DNA of 10,375 nucleotides, taken from assembly GCA_027023115.1 (NCBI GenBank), contig JALVWZ010000216.1, forward strand, positions 1 to 10,375, in the 5' to 3' direction. The stretch comes from Thermaceae bacterium. GTDB lineage: Bacteria > Deinococcota > Deinococci > Deinococcales > Marinithermaceae. How positions within the stretch are numbered: the first letter of the stretch is position 1; each line of letters opens with the position of its first letter. Of this stretch, positions 1-5,320 are shown one piece after another. The notes under the pieces were generated by a model. That model was not told where the DNA came from. It did no database searches and worked only from the letters and a program-made list of their open reading frames with translations. Both the position numbers and the translations under genes were made by a program.

Positions 1-185
1 CCGACCAGGCCGGGGCCTACACCTGGTGGAGCTACCGCTTCAACGCCCGCGCCAAGAACATCGGCTGGCGCCTCGACTACGTGATCATCTCCGAAGACCT
101 GCTGCCCCACCTGCAGGATGCCTACATCTACTACGACACCCAGGCCTCCGACCACGTGCCGGCGGTGGCGGTGCTCGACGTTTAG
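1..185 (+). CDS. xth: Exodeoxyribonuclease III family AP endonuclease (3' end only)
   Basis: Only the last 60 codons are in the window, read from base 3 to the TAG at 183-185. The peptide contains YTWWSYR, then NIGWRLDYVIIS, and ends with ASDHVPAVAV. This matches the C-terminus of the ExoIII/Xth branch of the EEP hydrolases. The Asp of LDY and the Asp-His pair of SDH are the conserved late active-site residues of this family: the His is the catalytic base region and the Asp orients it. The family cleaves the phosphodiester backbone 5' of abasic sites and removes 3'-blocking groups in base excision repair in the cytoplasm. The aminotransferase gene starts 20 nt downstream with its own ribosome site, so the two may be cotranscribed. 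The motif match is strong. The N-terminal half is outside the window, so completeness cannot be judged. Confidence 0.88.
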   Translation, partial: DQAGAYTWWSYRFNARAKNIGWRLDYVIISEDLLPHLQDAYIYYDTQASDHVPAVAVLDV

Positions 186-205
186 ACTGAACTGAGGAGG
201 AACCC

Positions 206-1363
206 ATGCCGTCTTATCGCTACGCCGCGCGCACGCGGCGCATGGAAAACCCAATAATCCGCCAGCTGCTCCGGTTGGGTCAGCGCGAAGGAGTTATCTC
301 GCTGGCCGGCGGCATCCCCGCGGCCGAGACCTTTCCCATCCCCGAGATAGCCGAAGCCTCAGAGCGAGTGCTGGCGCGTTGGAAGAGCCGCGCTTTGCAG
401 TACAGCCCCACCGAGGGTTTGGCGCCGTTGCGTGAGTACATTGCCCGTCGCAAGGGAGTGCGCCCGGAACAGGTGCTTATCACTTCCGGCTCCCAGCAGG
501 GGCTGGACCTGCTGGGCCGGGTGTTCCTCGACGAGGGCGACGTGGTGCTGGTGGAAAGCCCGACTTACATGGGCGCGTTGCAGGCCTGGAACGTCTACGA
601 CGGCCGCTACCTGGAAGTACCGACCGACGCCGACGGCCTGCTGCCAGAGGCGTTGCCCGACGAAGTCCCTAAACTGGCCTACGTACTGCCTAACTTCCAG
701 AACCCCACCGGCAGCATGTTGCCGGCCGGTCGCCGTGACGAGGTGACGGCCTGGGCCCGGCGGTTGGATACGCTACTGGTCGAAGACGACCCCTACGGCC
801 ACCTGTATTTTGCGGAAGAGCCCCCCACCAGCCTGCAAAGGCGCTGCCCAGACCGTGTGGTCTACCTGGGCACCTTTTCCAAGATAGTCGCCCCGGGTTT
901 GCGCATGGGCTATGCTATTGGGCCCGACGAAATTATCAACATGATGGCCCAGGCCAAGCAGGCTGCCGACCTGCACAGCCAGGCTTACGGTCAAGCGATT
1001 CTGGCGGAGCTGGCCGAGATGGGCGTGATCGAACGGCAGGAGGAGCGGACCCGCAATCTCTACCGTCGCCGCGCCGAGATTATGCTCGAGCACCTCGGCA
1101 AATACCTGCCCGATGGGGTCAGCTGGAACCCGCCCCGTGGCGGTATGTTCATCTGGCTTACCCTGCCGGAGCACGTGAACACGCTGGAGCTCTTCGAGGA
1201 GGCCGTCGAAAAGGGCGTGGCCTACGTACCCGGCCCGGTCTTTTCGGCTTCGGGAGGGCTTGCCAACTCCCTTCGGCTTACCTTCGTTAGCGTTCCCGAA
1301 GAGCAGATGGAAGAAGGCGTGCGACGGCTGGCGCGGGTGCTCGAGGGGGCGATTGGGGGGTAG
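206..1363 (+). CDS. PLP-dependent aminotransferase, LysN / 2-aminoadipate aminotransferase-like
   Basis: A 385-residue fold-type I (class I/II) aminotransferase. The ATG at 206 has a strong GAGGAGG ribosome site at 194-200. Visible landmarks are SLAGGIP near residue 32, QYSPTEGL at 65-72, SGSQQGLDL at 94-102, FQNPTG at 164-169 (Asn166 contacts the PLP O3'), EDDPY at 193-197 (Asp for the pyridine nitrogen), GTFSKIVAPGLR at 222-233 with Schiff-base Lys226, and LRLTF with Arg357 for the substrate alpha-carboxylate. By overall resemblance it is close to Thermus LysN, which transaminates 2-oxoadipate, leucine and aromatic amino acids. Arg19 sits where LysN has its substrate-recognition Arg23, but Pro16 replaces the Ser at the LysN Ser20 position, so preference may differ. 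No lysine-pathway gene is adjacent, so the physiological substrate (2-aminoadipate, branched-chain or aromatic) is open. Confidence 0.9.
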   Translation: MPSYRYAARTRRMENPIIRQLLRLGQREGVISLAGGIPAAETFPIPEIAEASERVLARWKSRALQYSPTEGLAPLREYIARRKGVRPEQVLITSGSQQGLDLLGRVFLDEGDVVLVESPTYMGALQAWNVYDGRYLEVPTDADGLLPEALPDEVPKLAYVLPNFQNPTGSMLPAGRRDEVTAWARRLDTLLVEDDPYGHLYFAEEPPTSLQRRCPDRVVYLGTFSKIVAPGLRMGYAIGPDEIINMMAQAKQAADLHSQAYGQAILAELAEMGVIERQEERTRNLYRRRAEIMLEHLGKYLPDGVSWNPPRGGMFIWLTLPEHVNTLELFEEAVEKGVAYVPGPVFSASGGLANSLRLTFVSVPEEQMEEGVRRLARVLEGAIGG

Positions 1364-1430
1364 GAAGGTAGTAGGGAGTGGGATGTAGGAGGTGGGTACT
1401 ACACAGTATGTAGCGGAAGGTTGGGGGAGA
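1355..1430. other. G-rich, degenerate repeat-like spacer after the aminotransferase gene
   Basis: From the last codons of the aminotransferase gene the plus strand is almost free of C for about 45 bases and is built from G runs separated by T/A, with repeated short words such as GTAGG, AGTGGG and GGTGGG. G runs of three or more occur at 1355-1360, 1374-1376, 1380-1382, 1394-1396 and about 1422-1426. This is unlike the flanking coding DNA. It could form a G-quadruplex in the 3' untranslated RNA or be the relic of a degenerate repeat. No hairpin-plus-U-tract terminator is evident in 1364-1511. Confidence 0.4.
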
Positions 1431-1486
1431 GGAATTCTCCATAATTCAACAGGCCCCTTGTTGCTCTGGTTGGAATCGATTATGTA

Positions 1487-1517
1487 TTGTCCGTGGCCAA
1501 TGTGACGTAGCTATAAT
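1487..1517 (+). promoter_or_regulatory. Leaderless promoter of the PLD-like gene
   Basis: A perfect TATAAT lies at 1512-1517, and only six bases (1518-1523) separate it from the ATG at 1524. Transcription would be expected to begin at or next to the A of the start codon, giving a leaderless mRNA, a common arrangement in Deinococcus-Thermus. A weak -35 candidate TTGTCC at 1487-1492 has a long 19-nt spacer. There is no Shine-Dalgarno sequence before this ATG, which agrees with leaderless initiation. Confidence 0.65.
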
Positions 1518-1523
1518 CAGTAC

Positions 1524-2537
1524 ATGAAACTATTTGCTACGCACGGTGGTCTCCAGCTGACGGCGAAGGAGGCCCTGGAGACGGTGCTGGGTCAGGGCGG
1601 GGGTATGGTGCGGGTGGCAGCGCCTTACCTTAGGCCGCACAAGCTCGAGGGCCTGCTCAATCACCCGTTCCGGCTCCTGGTTGACGAAAAAAACCTGGTC
1701 CGCAGCAACCGCACGGACTGCGTTCGGCTCAGCAATCTGCTGTACGCCTTTCCGGAACGGGTTCGTACGCTCGCCAACCTGCACGCCAAGATAGCCCTGG
1801 GACCGCGCGCGGCGATGGTGGGATCGGCCAACTTCACCCAGGGAGGATTCGAGCGAAACTACGAACTTGGCATGCTCATCGAGGATTCCGCGGTTCTCGC
1901 GAAACTCAGGCGGTGGTTCGATGGCCTATGGGGCCATGCCGACGCGCTTCGTAGCAAAGAACGCTTTTTGGAGTTGTGCTCGGGGGGTGCGCCGAGCGAT
2001 CCGCTCGAGCGCCATGCGTGGGAACTGGGTAGCGCGCGCTTTGTCGGGGGCTACCTGAAGGAGCTTGGTCGCATGATCCGGCGATTTGGTCTGAAAAGCG
2101 ACGACCCCCGTTTGGCGATGAACCTGCCCCGGAATATTGGACCGGACAGCCGCTCAGGTCTCCTGCCGGTCAGCGTAGGGCGGCGGTACGTGGCGTACGC
2201 CACGACCTCGTACTTCGTGGACCGCGACGCGGTGCTCGTACTCAGCCTGCCGCAAGACTGCGCCTACCTCGACAGCGAGGAAGTGGACCTAGGGGACATC
2301 TTGTTCGGCCGGCAGTCGGGTGAACGCAGGGAGGACGTTCCTTACTACGCATACATTCCCTTCTTTGAAGACGACGGCCGACTCGCGGCCGAAGTCCGCA
2401 AGTGCTGGTACCGCCAGATTGAATATGAACTCCAGCGCGCCAAGGCCAGCCCCTGGAAAAGGTACCACCAAGAGGCGTTTTACCGGGCCGCGACCGATCC
2501 CAAGCTGCGCCAGCGCCTCGTCAGAAGCGTTCGCTAG
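1524..2537 (+). CDS. Phospholipase D-superfamily protein (single HxK/GSxN motif), possible nuclease
   Basis: A 337-residue protein of unassigned function. Residues 87-114 carry a PLD-superfamily active-site motif: LHAKI (His87, Lys89), MVGSANFT (Gly100, Ser101, Asn103), then a downstream ERNYELG (Asn112, Glu114). The Asp of a classic HxKx4D motif would fall at residue 94, where there is Pro, as in many PLDc_2-type proteins. Only one such motif is visible, so an active enzyme would need to dimerise, as Nuc and BfiI do. The N-terminal 80 residues look like the first alpha/beta half of the domain. Residues 140-337 have no motif I recognise and are rich in charged and aromatic residues. No signal peptide or membrane segment is visible, so it is probably cytosolic. 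It has its own leaderless promoter and converges on the arginine kinase gene with 16 bp between stop codons. DNA cleavage is a reasonable guess; a lipid substrate is less likely. No partner defence gene is present. Confidence 0.72.
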   Translation: MKLFATHGGLQLTAKEALETVLGQGGGMVRVAAPYLRPHKLEGLLNHPFRLLVDEKNLVRSNRTDCVRLSNLLYAFPERVRTLANLHAKIALGPRAAMVGSANFTQGGFERNYELGMLIEDSAVLAKLRRWFDGLWGHADALRSKERFLELCSGGAPSDPLERHAWELGSARFVGGYLKELGRMIRRFGLKSDDPRLAMNLPRNIGPDSRSGLLPVSVGRRYVAYATTSYFVDRDAVLVLSLPQDCAYLDSEEVDLGDILFGRQSGERREDVPYYAYIPFFEDDGRLAAEVRKCWYRQIEYELQRAKASPWKRYHQEAFYRAATDPKLRQRLVRSVR

Positions 2538-2553
2538 CGGCCGCACGGCGCAA

Positions 2554-3564
2554 CTAGCCGGCTTCGGCCAGCAGTGCGCGCACGCCGGTGCTGAGCTGCC
2601 TAACCGCCTCCACCTCGGTGATGCCCAACCGGCGTTTGTTGGAAACGTCGTACACGCCCCCTTCAGCGTCGGAATGCTCGCCGTGGGTGCCGCGGACCTG
2701 GAGGCCGTGGTCTTCTGCAATGGCCTTGATTGTCCCTTCGGGCAGCCCGGGGAGGCGAACGTGGACGCTGGCGCGCATGGCCGTGCCCAGGTTGGTGGGG
2801 CAGCTGGTGAGGTAGCCGAGGCGCTCCGAGCGGGCGAAAGTAAGGCGCCGCTCGAGCTCGCCGAGGGCGCGGGCCAGGCGGGCAAACACTTCTTCCAGGT
2901 CGGCCCCGGGCTGCATGGAGATGATGCGTAGCTGGTCTTCTTCGTTGACCCAGACCAAAAACGTCTTGTTTTCGTTGTGGAAGATGCCGCGGGCGTCGGG
3001 CCAGTCGCGGTTCAGGCCGGCGGCCTCGAGAAAGCGGTCGCCCTCCTTGAACAGGAAGTGATCGGCGATGAGGCGCTCTTTGGTGGCTTGATCCATCTCG
3101 TAGAGGGGGTAGTAGCGGCCGCTCAGGTCACCCTCGAGGCTCGCAAGCGCCCGCACCACGGTGGCCTCGACGATACGCCGCTCGCGCCAGGTGAGCGCGG
3201 GACCAAAGGGAAAGCAGCAGAGGTTGCGGGCCACGCGGATCCGCGTCGAGACCACGTAGTGGCCTTCGGGGTCGGGGTTGGGGGTGTCCAGGTGGGCCGG
3301 GTCCAGGTCGCTGGTGTGCCGGCCATCGGGACCAAAGCCGTGGTACTCGGCGATGATCGGGTCCAGCAGCGGCGCGAAGAGGTCGTAGCTTTCTTCGTCG
3401 CCGGCGTAGACGCCGATAGAGCTTTCGGGGTGGGCCAGGCCGGATGCAACTACGTCGATCAGACGCACCCCGTAGCGGGTTTCTTTGTCTTTCAGGGCTT
3501 CCCAGACTGCCGGGGTCAGGTGTTTGGCGAGCAGCGAGCCGCCGCCGGGGTTGGGATTGGTCAT
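2554..3564 (-). CDS. ATP:guanidino phosphotransferase (arginine kinase-type phosphagen kinase)
   Basis: A 336-residue phosphagen kinase. This family reversibly transfers phosphate from ATP to a guanidino substrate (arginine in arginine kinases) to store high-energy phosphate in the cytosol. An N-terminal domain (about 1-95) contains the substrate loop SSIGVY at 48-53 and the DPIIAEYH segment at 68-75, as in animal arginine kinases. The catalytic domain shows STRIRVARN (Arg108, Arg110), DHFLFKEGDRFL, HNENKTFLVW, NEED (Glu209) with Arg213, LTSCPTNLGT (reactive Cys255), Arg264, and QVRGTHGEHSDAEGG (Arg291, Glu296). These correspond to the Limulus enzyme's nucleotide-binding arginines, catalytic glutamates and Cys271. 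His294 stands where Limulus has Arg. McsB protein-arginine kinases lack the N-terminal domain, so McsB is unlikely. Substrate choice (arginine or another guanidino compound) is unproven. The ATG follows a TATAAT by 9 nt with no good ribosome site. Ancestrally the gene probably followed amrA by 10 nt. Confidence 0.93.
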   Translation of the reverse strand: MTNPNPGGGSLLAKHLTPAVWEALKDKETRYGVRLIDVVASGLAHPESSIGVYAGDEESYDLFAPLLDPIIAEYHGFGPDGRHTSDLDPAHLDTPNPDPEGHYVVSTRIRVARNLCCFPFGPALTWRERRIVEATVVRALASLEGDLSGRYYPLYEMDQATKERLIADHFLFKEGDRFLEAAGLNRDWPDARGIFHNENKTFLVWVNEEDQLRIISMQPGADLEEVFARLARALGELERRLTFARSERLGYLTSCPTNLGTAMRASVHVRLPGLPEGTIKAIAEDHGLQVRGTHGEHSDAEGGVYDVSNKRRLGITEVEAVRQLSTGVRALLAEAG

Positions 3565-3573
3565 CTCGCCTCG

Positions 3574-3579
3574 ATTATA
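3574..3579 (-). promoter_or_regulatory. Perfect -10 box just upstream of the arginine kinase gene
   Basis: Read on the minus strand, TATAAT occupies 3579 to 3574, followed by nine bases and the ATG at 3564. The start point would fall within about three bases of the ATG, giving a leaderless or nearly leaderless message. The TAA stop codon of the old amrA tail (3577-3575) lies inside this box. A convincing -35 element is not visible; that region is the duplicated amrA coding sequence. The box may give the kinase its own promoter now that an insertion separates it from the amr operon. Confidence 0.5.
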
Positions 3580-3650
3580 GGCGGGAGTCCAGGTCGGCGC
3601 GGGTGAACTTGTCGACCGTGTAGTACGAGAGCGGGGTGGTGGCGTATGCG
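3575..3650 (-). pseudogene. Orphaned 3' end of amrA (AMMECR1) next to the arginine kinase gene
   Basis: On the minus strand the frame ending at TAA 3577-3575 reads PLSYYTVDKFTRADLDSRL. The intact amrA ends with TRLSYYTVDKFTRADIS. The shared part is encoded by 40 identical bases. The orphan tail runs on as LDSRL and stops 10 nt before the kinase ATG, which is the spacing expected of an operon. Upstream of the identical part the frame reads AAYATTP against AVYTDPATR in the intact gene, a weak resemblance that could be homology or chance. I read this as the original C-terminus of amrA, left beside the kinase when foreign DNA entered. The 5' limit of the remnant is approximate. Confidence 0.7.
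3593..3632. repeat. 40-bp direct repeat, copy next to the arginine kinase gene
   Basis: These 40 bases are identical to 4748-4787 in the same orientation. After one mismatch the next six bases (GGGTGG) also match, giving 46 of 47. The repeat encodes the C-terminal LSYYTVDKFTRAD of AMMECR1 on the minus strand. It borders a lower-GC segment on its right, as an attachment-site or target duplication would. Confidence 0.9.
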
Positions 3651-3950
3651 GCGCAGAAGTGGAGCCCGTGCGGCGTGAGCCGCACGGTTGTGCCTGTAGC
3701 AGATTTGCATTGTGTTTTCGCCGTTATCTTCGTTTCATTTGGTCGCTTCGTGCGTTCGCGGCGGTTTATCCTAGGCTGATGCTTGCAGGAGCGCAGTGGC
3801 GGAGTTTATTACAGGTTGGTTATTTGTTGGCGTGGGGTCCAGCCAAACTCGACCCTATTCTTAGTCCGCATCCGCTACAGCAGATTTCCGAGGTCGAAGC
3901 GACGCCGTTGCACAAGAGGGAATAGTGGTTGATGAAACGCCGGCGCGTCA
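3633..3950. other. Left part of the insertion, no supportable gene
   Basis: About 318 bp of mixed composition (30 G/C of 60 at 3721-3780). An open plus-strand frame at 3659-3925 starts inside the hairpin, lacks a ribosome site, is rich in Arg, Leu and Ala, and matches no family I know, so I do not call it. The minus strand after the stop of the exported-protein gene is open to about 3822 in one frame but also has no start signal or recognisable motif. Apart from the hairpin at 3666-3687 I see only a weak interrupted palindrome around 3931-3950 beyond the stop of the 169-residue gene, with no T tract. Confidence 0.5.
3666..3687. other. Perfect 9-bp hairpin with GNRA-type tetraloop
   Basis: CCGTGCGGC at 3666-3674 pairs perfectly with GCCGCACGG at 3679-3687 around a GTGA loop. 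On the plus strand it is preceded by GAGC and followed by GTT after the shared bases, so the outline GAGCC...GGTT resembles group II intron domain V. It lacks the two-base bulge and the final C, and no intron body or reverse transcriptase is present. No U tract follows on either strand, so it is not a canonical terminator. A structural or recombination role near the insert end is possible. Confidence 0.6.
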
Positions 3951-4460
3951 TTAAAAGTACAACCCTACCGACAGATTGATGGCAGGGACTAACGTTGGTT
4001 TATCCACAAATGGCATTTTCCCGCCAAAGACGCCCAATTCCGCTGATACGTCTATGTGGTTTTCAAATAGGTGTCGATAACCTCCGCTAATACCGATCAG
4101 AGACAAGTTATCAGCTTGCATCGAAAATACATAGCCGGGTTCTTCGGGGTCATCTCTGAGAGCAAAACCAAAGGCTATCCGAGCAGCTATGTAGGGGCCC
4201 TCGCATATATGTTGGAAATAGTAGTATGTGCCAAAAACAGGGGAAAAGCCAAAGCCCCCGTCGTTTGTTCCTGCTAACATTCCGAGGCCGTATATTAGGG
4301 TGTAATTATCGTCAAGGTCGTTAACGTCGTATTCAAACTCCGGCACGCCAATCACGTACCCGGGTAGCATACTTAGCATCGCTATCCTAAGACCGTACAG
4401 TCTTGCTGCGGAAAGGTTGCCGATTAAGATAACTGCGATAGCTATAAGGTACTTGTTCAT
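3951..4460 (-). CDS. Exported beta-rich protein, putative small outer-membrane barrel (insert cargo)
   Basis: A 169-residue protein I cannot assign to a named family. The N-terminus MNKYLIAIAVILIGNLSA looks like a Sec signal peptide: Lys3, a hydrophobic run 4-16, and a plausible cleavage after Ala18. The mature part alternates polar and hydrophobic or aromatic residues with many Gly and Tyr, for example GFGFSPVFGTYYYF, YIAARIAFGFAL and DVSAELGVFGG. It ends in INLSVGLYF with a terminal Phe, the usual end of a last beta strand in outer-membrane barrels. Acidic loops (DVNDLDD, DDPEE) would sit between strands. The gene has markedly lower GC than its neighbours and lies inside the inserted segment, suggesting transfer. 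There is no Shine-Dalgarno site; TAGCAT lies six bases before the ATG, where a leaderless -10 would be, but it is a poor match. Membrane location is inferred, not shown. Confidence 0.68.
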   Translation of the reverse strand: MNKYLIAIAVILIGNLSAARLYGLRIAMLSMLPGYVIGVPEFEYDVNDLDDNYTLIYGLGMLAGTNDGGFGFSPVFGTYYYFQHICEGPYIAARIAFGFALRDDPEEPGYVFSMQADNLSLIGISGGYRHLFENHIDVSAELGVFGGKMPFVDKPTLVPAINLSVGLYF

Positions 4461-4738
4461 AGGTAAATGCTACCAGAAATGTATTACAGGCTCTGTTGGT
4501 TGCCGCAACTGGGCGCAAACCGACCCCCCTTACGCTAAGCGCTGATCTTCTTATGAGCTGAGCGATTGCTGATCTGACGCCTTGGCCGAATGTAATTTTC
4601 GTTTGGGCATTATCACTGCCGCCGTCAATGTCGAGATCCGTTAGCGGTCTTGGCGTCGGTGTTTTTATGTTGCAAGGCATGGCAGGCGCAAGGTCCGGCA
4701 GGAACGTTGAGGAGCCCAAAGGCTGCCAGAATGCTGAA
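4461..4738. other. Right part of the insertion, no supportable gene
   Basis: 278 bp between the exported-protein gene and the end of amrA. A minus-strand frame (4719-4387) runs through it and into the exported-protein gene in another frame. It has no ribosome site and low-complexity Thr/Pro content, so I treat it as chance. The segment includes a run of six C at 4523-4528 next to ACTGGGCGCAAACCGA, and the octamer GCTGATCT occurs twice (4541 and 4569). I find no terminator, no tRNA and no clear promoter. Confidence 0.4.
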
Positions 4739-5311
4739 TTAGGATATGTCGGCGCGGGTGAACTTGTCGACCGTGTAGTACGAGAGCCGGGTGGCCGGGT
4801 CGGTGTAGACCGCAGGGGGCAGGCCGGCCTTCTGGGCCAGCGAGGCCAGGAAGAGCTCGGGGTCGGGCATCTGCTCCCATACCTGGGGCAGGTAGGTTGC
4901 CCGTCCCCGCGGGTGCTCGAGCACCAGACCCATCGTTGGTTTCAGCTTACGGATGAGGTCGCCCAGGTCCTCGTAGGGTAGCGGCTCGGGGGGCGAGAGG
5001 ACGCTCACCTCCACGTCGGTGCCGGGCCACTCGCTGGGAGCCAGCGGCGGGAAGCGCGGGTCTCGGAACGCAGCCGCCAGGGCGTTGTAGTGCACGTCCT
5101 CGGCCAGCGGCCGGTGCGCCGCGAGGCTGCCGATGCAGCCGCGCAGGCGGCCGCCTTGAGTCAGGGTGACAAAGCTGGCTCCCGGCTCCCTTAACCTAGG
5201 CGGTAGCTCTTCAAGCCGCGGCGGGGTCGCGCGTCCCCGGCTTAATGCCTCGGCGATAGCCGACTCGGCAATGTCGAGCAGAGCGCGTTTCTCGTCGTTG
5301 GTTAGCTTCAT
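4739..5311 (-). CDS. amrA: AmmeMemoRadiSam system protein A (AMMECR1 domain)
   Basis: A 190-residue AMMECR1-domain protein. The family hallmark LRGCIGSL is at residues 56-63 with Cys59, followed by RPLAEDVHYNALAAAFRDPRFPPL and the DVEVSVLSPPEPL segment typical of the fold. The biochemical role of AMMECR1 is unknown. It co-occurs with Memo and a specific radical SAM enzyme, both encoded just upstream here, implying a shared modification or redox pathway in the cytosol. The ATG at 5311 has AGGAGG five bases upstream, overlapping the TAG stop of amrB, with 9 bp between the genes, so translation is probably coupled. The C-terminus TRADIS differs from the orphan tail TRADLDSRL beside the arginine kinase gene. 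The last two residues and the stop seem to be supplied by inserted DNA, replacing five original residues. The catalytic core looks intact, so I expect it to be functional. Confidence 0.92.
   Translation of the reverse strand: MKLTNDEKRALLDIAESAIAEALSRGRATPPRLEELPPRLREPGASFVTLTQGGRLRGCIGSLAAHRPLAEDVHYNALAAAFRDPRFPPLAPSEWPGTDVEVSVLSPPEPLPYEDLGDLIRKLKPTMGLVLEHPRGRATYLPQVWEQMPDPELFLASLAQKAGLPPAVYTDPATRLSYYTVDKFTRADIS
4748..4787. repeat. 40-bp direct repeat, copy within intact amrA
   Basis: Identical to 3593-3632, same orientation, 1155 bp away. It forms part of the 3' coding end of the complete amrA gene. Sequence left of 4748 diverges at once from that left of 3593 (ATATCC against CTGGAC when read on the minus strand), marking the right-hand junction of the insertion. 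Confidence 0.9.
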
Positions 5312-5320
5312 CTACGCCTC

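Larger units (their letters stand above)
3633..4747. mobile_element. About 1.1-kb low-GC insertion in the 3' end of amrA
   Basis: The segment lies between two identical 40-bp direct repeats and interrupts the amrA-kinase junction. Its base composition differs sharply from the flanks: I count 28 G/C of 60 at 4081-4140 and 27 of 60 at 4201-4260, against 49 of 60 at 5401-5460. It contains one credible gene (the 169-residue exported protein), a strong hairpin near the left end, and otherwise no recognisable coding sequence. The inner ends show no terminal inverted repeats, and no transposase or integrase is present. It could be the relic of an integrative element that used the amrA 3' end as its attachment site, a non-autonomous element moved in trans, or DNA acquired by homology-assisted recombination through the amrA tail. 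Confidence 0.6.

Noticed and set aside
2534..2570. Bidirectional terminator between the convergent PLD-like and kinase genes
   Set aside because: Only short stems (three to four base pairs around GCTT/TTCG) and no T tract are visible in the 16-bp gap and its edges.
2554..3564. McsB protein-arginine kinase
   Set aside because: The N-terminal phosphagen-kinase domain with the guanidino specificity loop is present, which McsB lacks, and no mcsA, ctsR or clpC is adjacent.
3662..3691. Group II intron domain V
   Set aside because: The GAGCC...GGTT outline and GNRA loop are suggestive, but the helix is short, lacks the bulge and the closing C, and no other intron domain or maturase is present. Kept only as a hairpin.
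3659..3925. 88-codon plus-strand open frame in the left part of the insertion
   Set aside because: It begins inside the hairpin, has no ribosome site, shows Arg/Leu-rich composition without motifs, and resembles no family I know.
4387..4719. 110-codon minus-strand open frame overlapping the exported-protein gene
   Set aside because: It overlaps the better-supported 169-residue gene in a different frame, lacks a ribosome site and has no recognisable domain.
3633..4747. Insertion sequence with DDE transposase
   Set aside because: No transposase remnant, no terminal inverted repeats at the junctions, and a 40-bp duplication is far longer than the usual target duplication.
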